From Streptomyces sp. DT2A-34 (GTDB lineage: Bacteria > Actinomycetota > Actinomycetes > Streptomycetales > Streptomycetaceae), in NCBI RefSeq assembly GCF_030499515.1, contig NZ_JASTWJ010000001.1, forward strand, positions 2,894,001 through 2,958,000: a stretch of DNA of 64,000 nucleotides. Direction: 5' to 3'. Position numbers and translations under genes: made by a program. The notes under the pieces were generated by a model. It made no database searches. It had not been told where the DNA came from and saw nothing but the letters and a program-made list of their open reading frames with translations. Positions 46,207 to 54,729 of the stretch are shown here, piece by piece; position 1 is the stretch's first letter, and each line of letters opens with the position of its first letter.

Positions 46207-46288
46207 CCGGAACAGAGCACCGGAACAGAGCAAAGGCTCCGCCAAGCCCGCCGACAGTCAACAGACGACAGACGACAGACGACAGACG
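46207..46288 (+). repeat. Two tandem repeats in the pta leader
   Basis: A perfect 13-bp duplication (CCGGAACAGAGCA at 46207-46219 and 46220-46232) is followed by four perfect copies of ACAGACG at 46261-46288, ending 15 nt before the pta GTG. The 7-bp array is AT-richer than its surroundings and unstructured, so it may act as a translational enhancer or a slippage-prone spacer. Confidence 0.9.
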
Positions 46289-46303
46289 AAACGGAGAGCA
46301 CGC

Positions 46304-48460
46304 GTGACGCGCAGCGTGTACGTGACCGGCATCGACCGCGGAGACGGCCGCCAGGTCGTCGAACTGGGGGTCATGGAGCTCCTGACCCGGCAGGTCGACC
46401 GGGTGGGGGTGTTCCGGCCGCTGGTGCACCACGTCCCCGACCGCCTGTTCGAGCTGTTGCGCGCCCGCTACCGGCTGTCCCAGGACCCGGCGACGGTCTA
46501 CGGCATGGACTACCACGAGGCGTCCGCCCTCCAGGCCGAGCGCGGGACCGACGAGCTGGTGTCCACGCTCGTCGACCGGTTCCATCTCGTCGCCCGCGAC
46601 TACGACGTCGTCCTCGTCCTCGGCACCGACTACGCCGACACCCAGCTCCCGGACGAGCTGTCCCTGAACGCCCGGCTCGCCAACGAGTTCGGCGCGTCCG
46701 TGATACCGGTCGTGGGCGGACGCAAGCAGACCGCCGAGTCCGTGCTGGCCGAGACGCGCAACGCCTACCGGGCGTACGAGGGCCTCGGCTGCGACGTGCT
46801 GGCCATGGTCACCAACCGGGTCGCCCGGGACGACCGGGACGAGATCGCCCAGCGGCTTCAGGCGCGGCTGCCCGTACCCTGCTACGTGGTGCCGGACGAG
46901 CCCGCCCTGGCCGCGCCGACCGTCTCGCAGATCGCCCAGTCCCTGGACGCGAAGGTCCTGCTCGGCGACGACTCGGGGCTCGCCCGCGACGCCCTCGGCT
47001 TCGTGTTCGGCGGCGCGATGCTGCCGAACTTCCTGACCGCCCTGACCCCGGGCTGCCTGGTCGTCACCCCCGGCGACCGCGCCGACCTGGTCGTCGGCTC
47101 GCTGGCCGCGCACAGCGCCGGCACCCCGCCGATAGCCGGTGTGCTGCTCACCCTCGACGAGCGCCCCGGCGACGAGATCCTCACCCTCGCCGCCCGCCTC
47201 GCCCCCGGCACCCCGGTGCTCTCGGTGCCCGGCTACAGCTTCCCCACCGCCGAGCAACTCTTCTCCCTGGAGGGGAAGTTGAGCGCGGCCACCCCGCGCA
47301 AGGCGGAGACCGCCCTCGGCCTGTTCGAGCGGTACGTCGAGACCGGCGACCTGCTGAAGCGGGTCTCGACGCCGAACAGCGACCGGGTCACGCCGATGAT
47401 GTTCGAGCACAAGCTGCTGGAGCAGGCCCGCTCGAACATGCGCCGCATCGTGCTGCCCGAGGGCACCGAGCCGCGCGTCCTGCACGCCGCGGAGGTCCTG
47501 CTGCGGCGGAACGTCTGCGACCTCACGCTCCTGGGGCCGGTCGACCGGATCCGCAAGCAGGCCGCCGACCTCGGTATCGACCTCGGTGACTGCCAGCTGA
47601 TCGACCCGGCCACCAGCGAACTGCGCGACTCCTTCGCCGAGAAGTACGCCAAGCTGCGCGCCCACAAGGGGGTCACGGTGGAGCTGGCGTACGACGTCGT
47701 CTCCGACGTGAACTACTTCGGCACGCTGATGGTGCAGGAGGGCCTCGCGGACGGCATGGTCTCCGGTTCCGTCCACTCGACCGCCGCGACCATCCGGCCC
47801 GCCTTCGAGATCATAAGAACAAAGGGGGCCGCGCGAAGCGCGTCAGACAGGGTGGTGGTGGGAGACGGGCGGGCCAACCCGGACGCCGGCATCGTCTCCT
47901 CGGTCTTCTTCATGTGCCTCGCCGACCGGGTCCTCGTCTACGGCGACTGCGCCGTGAACCCCGACCCGAACGCCGAGCAGCTGGCCGACATCGCCATCCA
48001 GTCGGCCGCCACGGCCCAGCGGTTCGGTGTGGAGCCGCGGATCGCGATGCTGTCGTACTCGACGGGTACGTCCGGTTCGGGCGCCGACGTCGACAAGGTG
48101 CGCGAGGCGACCGAGCTGGCGCGCCGGCGGCGGCCCGACCTGAAGATCGAGGGGCCCATCCAGTACGACGCCGCCGTGGAGCCGTCCGTCGCCGCGACCA
48201 AGCTGCCGGAGTCGGAAGTCGCCGGGCAGGCAACGGTTTTGATCTTTCCGGACCTCAATACGGGTAACAACACCTACAAGGCCGTGCAGCGCTCGGCCGG
48301 CGCCATCGCCGTCGGACCGGTGCTGCAGGGTCTGCGCAAGCCGGTCAACGACCTGTCCCGGGGCGCCCTGGTCCAGGACATCGTCAACACCGTCGCCATC
48401 ACGGCGATCCAGGCCCAGTCCTCCGTCCTGTCCCCCACCGAGAAGGCAACCGCCCAGTGA
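46304..48460 (+). CDS. pta: Phosphate acetyltransferase, long (DRTGG-containing) form, with an 18-residue insertion
   Basis: A 718-residue enzyme converting acetyl-CoA and phosphate to acetyl-phosphate. An N-terminal P-loop-like domain and a DRTGG domain (about 1-370) precede the C-terminal PTA domain (SNMRRIVLPEGTEPR, YGDCAVNPDPNAEQ, SYSTGTSGSGADVDKV). Between IIRTK and PDAGIVSSVFFM lies an extra ~18 residues (GAARSASDRVVVGDGRAN, 47825-47878) absent from the E. coli and mycobacterial enzymes I recall. The codons just before it (ATA AGA ACA) are rare for this genome. GTG 46304 follows GGAGAG. It overlaps ackA by GTGA. Confidence 0.93.
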   Translation: MTRSVYVTGIDRGDGRQVVELGVMELLTRQVDRVGVFRPLVHHVPDRLFELLRARYRLSQDPATVYGMDYHEASALQAERGTDELVSTLVDRFHLVARDYDVVLVLGTDYADTQLPDELSLNARLANEFGASVIPVVGGRKQTAESVLAETRNAYRAYEGLGCDVLAMVTNRVARDDRDEIAQRLQARLPVPCYVVPDEPALAAPTVSQIAQSLDAKVLLGDDSGLARDALGFVFGGAMLPNFLTALTPGCLVVTPGDRADLVVGSLAAHSAGTPPIAGVLLTLDERPGDEILTLAARLAPGTPVLSVPGYSFPTAEQLFSLEGKLSAATPRKAETALGLFERYVETGDLLKRVSTPNSDRVTPMMFEHKLLEQARSNMRRIVLPEGTEPRVLHAAEVLLRRNVCDLTLLGPVDRIRKQAADLGIDLGDCQLIDPATSELRDSFAEKYAKLRAHKGVTVELAYDVVSDVNYFGTLMVQEGLADGMVSGSVHSTAATIRPAFEIIRTKGAARSASDRVVVGDGRANPDAGIVSSVFFMCLADRVLVYGDCAVNPDPNAEQLADIAIQSAATAQRFGVEPRIAMLSYSTGTSGSGADVDKVREATELARRRRPDLKIEGPIQYDAAVEPSVAATKLPESEVAGQATVLIFPDLNTGNNTYKAVQRSAGAIAVGPVLQGLRKPVNDLSRGALVQDIVNTVAITAIQAQSSVLSPTEKATAQ

Positions 48461-49668
48461 GCCCGTCCCGCGTCCTCGTCCTCAACTCCGGCTCCTCGTC
48501 GGTGAAGTACCAGCTGCTCGACATGCGCGACAGCAGCCGCCTGGCCGTCGGGCTCGTCGAGCGCATCGGCGAGGAGACCTCCCGGCTCAGGCACACGCCG
48601 CTGGCCGGCGGCGGCGAGACCCGTGAGTGCACCGGGGCGATAGCCGATCACGAGGCCGCCCTGAAGGCCGTGTCGGCGGAACTCGCCAGGGACGGCCTCG
48701 GGCTGGACTCGCCCGAGCTGGCCGCGATCGGGCACCGGGTGGTGCACGGCGGCAAGCACTTCACCGAGCCGACCGTCATCGACGACGCCGTGCTCGCCGA
48801 GATCGAGCGGCTGATCCCGGTCGCCCCGCTGCACAACCCGGCCAACCTCACCGGGATCCGCACGGCCCAGGCCCTGCGCCCGGACCTGCCGCAGGTCGCC
48901 GTCTTCGACACCGCGTTCCACACGACGATGCCGGAGTCGGCCGCCCGCTACGCCATCGACGTCGAGACCGCCGACCGGCACCGGATACGCCGGTACGGCT
49001 TCCACGGCACCTCGCACGCGTACGTCTCCCGGGCCACCGCGAAACTGCTGGACAAGGCGCCCGAGGACGTGAACGTCATCGTGCTGCACCTGGGCAACGG
49101 CGCGTCCGCGTCGGCCGTGCGGGGCGGTCGCTGCGTGGACACCTCCATGGGGCTGACGCCTTTGGAGGGGCTCGTGATGGGTACGCGCTCCGGTGACATG
49201 GATCCCGCCGTCATCTTCCATTTGGCGCGTGTTGGAGGAATGTCCATCGAGGAAATCGACACTCTTCTCAACAAGAAGAGCGGATTGATCGGCCTGTGCG
49301 GCGACAACGACATGCGGGAGATCGGCCGGCGGATCGACGAAGGTGACGAGCGGGCCCAATTGGCCTTCGACATCTACATTCACCGACTGAAGAAGTACAT
49401 CGGCGCCTATTACGCGGTGCTCGGCACGGTGGACGCGGTCGCGTTCACGGCCGGAGTCGGCGAGAACGCGGCGCCGGTGCGGGAGGCCGCCGTGGCGGGC
49501 CTGGAACAACTCGGCCTCGTGGTCGACGCCGAACTGAACGCCGTACGCGGTGACGAGCCGCGGCTGATCTCACCCGCGGGCGCGCGGGTGGCGGTTGCCG
49601 TGGTGCCCACGGATGAAGAACTGGAGATCGCGACGCAGACCTACGCACTGGTCGAAGAGAACGCCTGA
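48457..49668 (+). CDS. ackA: Acetate kinase
   Basis: A 403-residue enzyme making ATP and acetate from acetyl-phosphate, the second half of the Pta-AckA overflow pathway. It has the N-terminal phosphate-binding NSGSSSVK, HRVVHGG, GFHGTSH, the HLGNGAS loop, MGTRSGDMDP and FTAGVGEN. GTG 48457 overlaps the pta stop, so the two are translationally coupled. Confidence 0.96.
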   Translation: MSPSRVLVLNSGSSSVKYQLLDMRDSSRLAVGLVERIGEETSRLRHTPLAGGGETRECTGAIADHEAALKAVSAELARDGLGLDSPELAAIGHRVVHGGKHFTEPTVIDDAVLAEIERLIPVAPLHNPANLTGIRTAQALRPDLPQVAVFDTAFHTTMPESAARYAIDVETADRHRIRRYGFHGTSHAYVSRATAKLLDKAPEDVNVIVLHLGNGASASAVRGGRCVDTSMGLTPLEGLVMGTRSGDMDPAVIFHLARVGGMSIEEIDTLLNKKSGLIGLCGDNDMREIGRRIDEGDERAQLAFDIYIHRLKKYIGAYYAVLGTVDAVAFTAGVGENAAPVREAAVAGLEQLGLVVDAELNAVRGDEPRLISPAGARVAVAVVPTDEELEIATQTYALVEENA

Positions 49669-49713
49669 GTAACACGGCTGAGCAAAGCGCAGCTCATTTG
49701 TATCTTCCGCCAG

Positions 49714-49727
49714 ACGGAATATTCCGT
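49714..49727. promoter_or_regulatory. 14-bp palindrome over the -35 region of pyk
   Basis: ACGGAATATTCCGT is a perfect palindrome. A -10 TAGGAT (49743-49748) follows 15 nt later and precedes the pyk ATG by 6 nt, indicating a leaderless mRNA. The palindrome covers the expected -35 position, so a repressor or activator site is likely. A nested TTCCG/CGGAA pair overlaps it on the left. Confidence 0.5.
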
Positions 49728-49754
49728 AGCGAAACAAACCGATAGGATCGTCCC

Positions 49755-51185
49755 ATGCGCCGTTCGAAAATCGTTTGTACTCTCGGCCCCGCGGTCGACT
49801 CCCATGAACAGCTCGTCGCCCTGATCGAGGCGGGCATGAATGTGGCCCGCTTCAACTTCAGCCACGGCACGCACGAAGACCACCAGGGGCGGTACGAGCG
49901 CCTGCGGGCCGCCGCCGAGGAGACCGGGCGGGCCATCGGTGTGCTCGCCGACCTCCAGGGTCCGAAGATCCGTCTGGAGACCTTCGCCGAGGGCCCGGTG
50001 GAGCTGGAGCGCGGTGACGAGTTCGTCATCACGACCGAGGACGTCCCGGGCGACAAGCAGATCTGCGGGACCACCTACAAGGGCCTGCCGGGCGACGTCA
50101 CCAAGGGCGACCAGGTCCTCATCAACGACGGCAACGTCGAGCTGAAGGTCACCGAGGTCGACGGCCCCCGGGTGAAGACGATCGTCATCGAGGGCGGTGT
50201 CGTCTCCGACCACAAGGGCATCAACCTGCCCGGCGCGGCCGTGAACGTGCCGGCGCTGAGCGAGAAGGACGTCGAGGACCTCCGCTTCGCGCTGCGCATG
50301 GGCTGCGACCTGGTCGCCCTGTCCTTCGTGCGGGACGCCAACGACGTGCAGGACGTGCACAAGGTCATGGACGAGGTCGGCCGCCGCGTCCCGGTCATCG
50401 CCAAGGTGGAGAAGCCGCAGGCGGTCGCCAACATGGAGGACGTGGTGATGGCGTTCGACGGCGTGATGGTCGCGCGTGGCGACCTGGCCGTCGAGTACCC
50501 GCTCGAGAAGGTCCCGATGGTGCAGAAGCGGCTCATCGAGCTGTGCCGTCGCAACGCCAAGCCGGTGATCGTGGCGACCCAGATGATGGAGTCGATGATC
50601 ACCAACTCCCGCCCGACCCGCGCCGAGGCCTCCGACGTGGCCAACGCGATCCTGGACGGTGCCGACGCGGTCATGCTGTCGGCGGAGTCCTCCGTCGGCG
50701 CCTACCCGATCGAGACCGTCAAGACGATGTCGAAGATCGTCACCGCGGCCGAGCAGGAGCTGCTGAGCAAGGGCCTGCAGCCCCTCGTCCCCGGCAAGAA
50801 GCCGCGCACGCAGGGCGGTTCGGTCGCCCGTGCGGCCTGCGAGATCGCCGACTTCCTCGGCGGCAAGGGCCTGGTCGCCTTCACCCAGTCCGGCGACACC
50901 GCCCGCCGCCTGTGCCGCTACCGCGCCGCCCAGCAGATCATCGCGTTCACCACGGACGAGTCCACCCGCAACCAGATGACGCTCAGCTGGGGTGTGGAGC
51001 CGCACGTCGTGCCGTTCGTCAACAGCACCGACGAGATGGTCGACCTGGTGGACCAGGAGATCGTCAAGATGGGCCTGTTCAACGAGGGCGACATCGTGGT
51101 CATCACCGCCGGTTCCCCGCCCGGCGTTCCCGGCACCACCAACATGGTCCGCGTCCACCACCTCGGCGGCGGCGCGCGGGACTGA
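49755..51185 (+). CDS. pyk: Pyruvate kinase
   Basis: A 476-residue glycolytic enzyme transferring phosphate from PEP to ADP. It has MRRSKIVCTLGPAVDS, the RFNFSHG substrate loop, ADLQGPKIR, IAKVEKPQAV with the catalytic Lys, VARGDLAVEYP with metal ligands, and TQMMESMI. The C-terminal allosteric domain follows from about 345. It probably starts at a leaderless ATG 49755. Grouped with pta-ackA and pfkA, it forms a lower-glycolysis/overflow block. Confidence 0.96.
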   Translation: MRRSKIVCTLGPAVDSHEQLVALIEAGMNVARFNFSHGTHEDHQGRYERLRAAAEETGRAIGVLADLQGPKIRLETFAEGPVELERGDEFVITTEDVPGDKQICGTTYKGLPGDVTKGDQVLINDGNVELKVTEVDGPRVKTIVIEGGVVSDHKGINLPGAAVNVPALSEKDVEDLRFALRMGCDLVALSFVRDANDVQDVHKVMDEVGRRVPVIAKVEKPQAVANMEDVVMAFDGVMVARGDLAVEYPLEKVPMVQKRLIELCRRNAKPVIVATQMMESMITNSRPTRAEASDVANAILDGADAVMLSAESSVGAYPIETVKTMSKIVTAAEQELLSKGLQPLVPGKKPRTQGGSVARAACEIADFLGGKGLVAFTQSGDTARRLCRYRAAQQIIAFTTDESTRNQMTLSWGVEPHVVPFVNSTDEMVDLVDQEIVKMGLFNEGDIVVITAGSPPGVPGTTNMVRVHHLGGGARD

Positions 51186-51220
51186 TCCCGAGAAGGGCCT
51201 GCGAAGCCCCGTACGGCGCT

Positions 51221-51253
51221 GAGGGCGCCCCCTGTGATCCAGGGGGCGCCCTC
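51221..51253 (+). terminator. Hairpin terminator after pyk
   Basis: A perfect 14-bp stem (GAGGGCGCCCCCTG) with the loop TGATC, followed by GGCGTTTT. It can also act on the convergent operon ending at 51327. Confidence 0.85.
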
Positions 51254-51326
51254 GGCGTTTTCGCGGCTCCCGAACAGGCTTGGGGGGCGTCCGCTCGAGA
51301 CGCCCGGCTCGGTCGGCTCGGTCGGC

Positions 51327-52712
51327 TCAGTCGGTGATGTAGGAGTGCAGCCCGGGCACGTGCAGGGTGCCGCCGAACTGGCCGGCCTGGACGACCTTCA
51401 CCTTCGTGAAGTAGATCAGCGGGATGTTCAGCGGCGGCGGGCTCTCGGGGCTGAACGTCAGCGGGATCAGACCCAGCAGGTTGCCGGAGATGCTCTCCGT
51501 GTACATCACGACCTTGCCGTTGCGGAAGGTGGACGTCGAGCCCTCGGCCGCCTGCACGTGGTAGGTCTTGCCGGACTGCTTGTCCTTCACCGTCTGGTGC
51601 AGGTCGCCGATGTCGACCCCGTCGGAGACGACGTACTTCAGCACCTTCTTGGTGGAGCCGTTGGCCGTCTTCACCTTGACGATGCCCTGGTAGTCGGCGC
51701 CCTTGAGCAGCAGCGAGCTGGCGTCCAGGTACCAGGGGTCGTCGGGGAGCGGCACGGTGTTGTCGACGCCGCCCTCCTCGTCCGTGGCGGCCGGGCAGTC
51801 CTCCGGGTCCGTGGTGGAGCTCGCGGAGGGGCTGGGCGAGGCGGTGGCCTCGCCGGCCGCCTCGGTGGCGTCCTGCGCCGCCTCGGACGCCGTGTCGGTG
51901 GCGCCCTCGACGGTGTCCTTCACCGTGTCGGTGACCTTCTCGGCGGTGTCCTTGACGAGGTCGGAGGCGTCGGAGGTGTCCTTGCCGGCGGAGTCCGAGG
52001 AGTCGGCGGAGTCCGAGGAATCCGAAGAGCCGGAGGACGCCTCCTCGCTCGCGCTCGCGGAGGGCGTCGGCGTCGGGCTCGCGCTCTCCTCGGCGGAGGA
52101 GCCACCCGTGAAGACGCCGGTGATCGCGTCACCGATGTCCTCCAGCAGGTTGCCGCCGCTCTCGGACGCCGAGGGGCTCGGCGTGGCGGTGTCGCCGGAC
52201 TGGGCCTCGCTCGTCTTGCTCGCGGAGGGCGTCGGCGTGGGCTCGGCCCCGCCGTCGGAACCTGAATCCGACGAGGAGGAGTCGCCCGCGGAGCCAGAAG
52301 AACCCGAAGTGTTCGACGAGTCCGAAGACCCCGAACCGTCCGAGGAGTCCTCGCCGGTGGAGGGCGACGCCGACGGGGTCGGCTCCGTCGCCTCGTCGCT
52401 GTCCGGGGAGTCATCGGCGCCCGGGGACGCGGAGGCATCGTCCTCCAGGGCCGCCACGCAGTCCTTGTACTCGTCCGCCGTCAGGCTGTTGGACGTCGGC
52501 TTCGTCGCGTTGTTGCTGTCGGCCTGGGCGAGGGTGGGTGTGAAGCCCATCCCCATGAGGACCGCCGTGGGCATCGCCGCCAGGGCTATCGCCTTGCCTG
52601 CCGGCATGTGGAACCTGGTGAACAGCGGCTTCTTGGGCGCCGCGTGACGCGGCCCGGTTCTCGCACGGGACTTGTCCACCCCAGTCCCGTGGGTCACCTC
52701 GTCAGCCGGCAC
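51327..52712 (-). CDS. Secreted acidic Ser/Thr/Pro-rich protein, unknown function
   Basis: A 461-residue protein. After a basic N-terminus and a hydrophobic export segment (about 33-60, ending in LAQA) comes ~230 residues of low-complexity Ser/Asp/Glu/Pro sequence with repeated PTPTPSAS and SSDSSDS units. A compact C-terminal domain of ~170 residues (VDNTVPLPDDPWYLDASS to GLHSYITD) follows. Cysteines near 77 and 290 bracket the flexible part. GTG 52712 follows GGGAGG and overlaps the DUF6114 gene by 11 bp, so it is the last gene of the DUF6230-DUF6114 operon. A surface or wall-associated role is inferred. Confidence 0.8.
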   Translation of the reverse strand: MPADEVTHGTGVDKSRARTGPRHAAPKKPLFTRFHMPAGKAIALAAMPTAVLMGMGFTPTLAQADSNNATKPTSNSLTADEYKDCVAALEDDASASPGADDSPDSDEATEPTPSASPSTGEDSSDGSGSSDSSNTSGSSGSAGDSSSSDSGSDGGAEPTPTPSASKTSEAQSGDTATPSPSASESGGNLLEDIGDAITGVFTGGSSAEESASPTPTPSASASEEASSGSSDSSDSADSSDSAGKDTSDASDLVKDTAEKVTDTVKDTVEGATDTASEAAQDATEAAGEATASPSPSASSTTDPEDCPAATDEEGGVDNTVPLPDDPWYLDASSLLLKGADYQGIVKVKTANGSTKKVLKYVVSDGVDIGDLHQTVKDKQSGKTYHVQAAEGSTSTFRNGKVVMYTESISGNLLGLIPLTFSPESPPPLNIPLIYFTKVKVVQAGQFGGTLHVPGLHSYITD

Positions 52713-53286
52713 TGTGCCTCCCGTTCGCCCCGTTCGCCGGGCTCGTTCCTGACAGATCGTTCGACTCGCCCCACGCGTCCGCGTCCTGCACGGGCTGGAG
52801 GACCGTGGTGTCGGGGTCCAGGCCCTCAGGAGCGCCACCCGCTCCCGTCGTGCCCCGCTGCGCCTGCTCCGCGTCGGGCGGCGTGCCCGGGACCCACGAC
52901 ACGGCCATCGCTCCGCCGACGAGGGCGAAGAGGAAGCCGATGAGGAAGCCACCGAGGTTGGACAGCGGGATGGAGACGAGCGCCAGCAGGATCGCCGCCA
53001 CGCCCGCGAAGGTGCGGACGTGCTTCTGGAACCACAGAGTGAAGCCCAGGACGACGAGCAGCACACCGATGATCAGGGAGCTGGAGCCCCCCGCGGTCTG
53101 CATCGCCAGCGTCAGGTGGCCGATCTGGAGGTTCGCGTACGGGAAGTAGGCGATCGGGAGTCCGCCGAACATGACGAACAGACCGGCCCAGAACGGCCTC
53201 GTGCCCCGCCAGGCGCGGAAGTTCCGCCGAAAGACCCGGAGGTAGTGCTCGTCATGGCCGGGCGCGGCAGGAGTCTCGGCGCTCAT
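52702..53286 (-). CDS. DUF6114 family membrane protein
   Basis: A 194-residue membrane protein. About four hydrophobic helices run from residue 32 to 135 (PFWAGLFVMFGGLPIAYF, SLIIGVLLVVLGFTLW, FAGVAAILLALVSIPL, GFLIGFLFALVGGAMAVSW). A disordered acidic C-terminal tail follows. The DUF6230 neighbour and the order of genes identify it as DUF6114, a Streptomyces-type family of unknown function. ATG 53286 has GGGAG 9 nt upstream. Confidence 0.85.
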   Translation of the reverse strand: MSAETPAAPGHDEHYLRVFRRNFRAWRGTRPFWAGLFVMFGGLPIAYFPYANLQIGHLTLAMQTAGGSSSLIIGVLLVVLGFTLWFQKHVRTFAGVAAILLALVSIPLSNLGGFLIGFLFALVGGAMAVSWVPGTPPDAEQAQRGTTGAGGAPEGLDPDTTVLQPVQDADAWGESNDLSGTSPANGANGRHSAG

Positions 53287-53384
53287 CGAAAACAGCTCCC
53301 TGGTACGGCGTTGCTGTGATGGTGGTGCTGTGGTGGTGAGTTGTGGTGCATGTGACCACTTGTGAAGAAAGCGGGCGGAGAGTG

Positions 53385-53419
53385 GACGGGCGGGGGCGCC
53401 ATCGGCTCCCCCGCCCGTC
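53385..53419 (-). terminator. Intra-operon hairpin between DUF6230 and DUF6114 genes
   Basis: A 12-bp GC-only stem (GACGGGCGGGGG) with an 11-nt loop. A second 7-bp stem at 53423-53440 covers the DUF6230 stop codon. Partial termination would make DUF6230 more abundant than the downstream membrane proteins. Confidence 0.6.
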
Positions 53420-53428
53420 ACAGAGTGC

Positions 53429-54067
53429 TTAGTAGCACTCCTTGACACCCGTCGACAGCGACATCTTCAGACCGCTGAGCTTGAAGGTTCCGGCGGTGGT
53501 CGCCCACGCCGTCTGCTTCACGCCGACCAGCGTGGCCTTGTCGGCCTGCTGGGCGAAACCGAAGGGGTTGGCCTGCTCGCCGCCGCCCTTCATGCCCGGA
53601 CCCTTGCTGGCGTCCTTGGCGGCCACACCGATGTCGATGTTCTCGAACGTCGCGTCGGCCTCGAGGTCGGCGACGTCGATGTAGAGGTTCTTGGCCTCGA
53701 CCGGCTTGTTCGGGTCCTGGCCGGCCCGCAGGATCAGGCTGACGCTCCCGAGCAGCGGGACGTCCGGGGTGACAACGGACTGGCACAGGCTGTTGATCGT
53801 CGCGGACTTGAAGCCCGAGACGGCGACGGGGTGAACCGTCTTCTTGCCGGTGAGGGTGTATCCCTCATCAAGAGCGCCGTACTGCGAGAAACCCGTACCG
53901 ACGAGCTTGTCGGTCGTGACCTTGAACGACTGGCCGGAGACACTGAACGACGCGGCGAGAGCGCCCTGCCCGAGGGCGACACCTATCGCAGCCGTGGCGG
54001 CGACGCTGGGCACCATGACCACAGCGAACCGCTTCCATCTGGTCCCGCCACGCACCTGGGACTCCAT
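53429..54067 (-). CDS. DUF6230 family secreted protein
   Basis: A 212-residue protein with a signal peptide or anchor (about 12-40, RWKRFAVVMVPSVAATAAIGVALGQ) and a single beta-rich domain (ASFSVSGQSFKVTTDKLVG... to LSTGVKECY). It has been labelled cholesterol esterase in some Streptomyces genomes; I see no hydrolase motif, so that name is not supported. ATG 54067 has AAGGAGG at 54072-54078. It heads the operon with DUF6114 and the Ser-rich protein. Confidence 0.85.
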   Translation of the reverse strand: MESQVRGGTRWKRFAVVMVPSVAATAAIGVALGQGALAASFSVSGQSFKVTTDKLVGTGFSQYGALDEGYTLTGKKTVHPVAVSGFKSATINSLCQSVVTPDVPLLGSVSLILRAGQDPNKPVEAKNLYIDVADLEADATFENIDIGVAAKDASKGPGMKGGGEQANPFGFAQQADKATLVGVKQTAWATTAGTFKLSGLKMSLSTGVKECY

Positions 54068-54448
54068 ATTTCCTCCTTCTCGGACGTACATCTCCTGGCC
54101 CTGGCTGCCACTGTCAGTTCGACGGCTCAGCCGGGCAGGGATGGGAGAAGTGCTACGTCCTCGGGAAGGAGAGCGCCTGCGCTCGGTGGCGCGAACCGCG
54201 CCCGAATCACCGGCGATCACCCCCGAGCGACAACCACTGGTCGCGCCTGACACGCATCACGCACAACCTTGCTGGACAGGCTTCGCCGGATGAGCGAAGA
54301 CCCCCCTGCCCAAGAGCCGGCGCCACTGCCGCCGACTCTGCTCGGTGGGGACCCAGGAACTCCCGTGACCCAACCGGCTGTCGGGGTACGGGAATGGACC
54401 GAGCGTGGCCGATCGTGGTGCATTCTCGCCGCCCGCACAAGGGGCTTC

Positions 54449-54621
54449 GTTACTCGGTAGTAACGGCGGGATAACCGAACAACGACCCGCCGGTCTCGGT
54501 CAGCGACACAGGGTGGTGCCCAGCGACCGGACAAGTCCAGTAATCACCGGACAGAATCCGACAGAACGACGCCTGCGACTTACCTGCAGTAACTGCGGCC
54601 GCGATTACCAAGTTTTGGTAA
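54449..54621. promoter_or_regulatory. Cluster of three TTAC/GTAA inverted repeats
   Basis: The three repeats are GTTACT-CGGT-AGTAAC at 54449-54464, TTAC-CTGCA-GTAA at 54580-54592 and TTACCAA-GTT-TTGGTAA at 54605-54621. The last sits inside a longer imperfect hairpin (54595-54632). The 662-bp interval 54068-54729 between DUF6230 and the CnoX-like gene otherwise shows no gene that I can support. A TetR-type operator array is the simplest reading. Confidence 0.45.
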
Positions 54622-54729
54622 AGCGCGGCCGCTTTGATGCTCTGTCGGCAGATCTTTCACTCGGGCAACACGTGCCTGCGCGTTTAGTGACTGGTCAGAA
54701 CGGGGCCGCCGCCCCGCATGCGAGGCCGG

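Noticed and set aside
45956..46303. N-terminal extension of pta into the pfkA upstream region
   Set aside because: The upstream frame overlaps the start of pfkA and crosses its promoter and the tandem repeats; GTG 46304 has a ribosome binding site and matches the family start.
53429..54067. Cholesterol esterase annotation sometimes given to the DUF6230 family
   Set aside because: No Ser-hydrolase motif (GxSxG or GDS) is present in the 212 residues.
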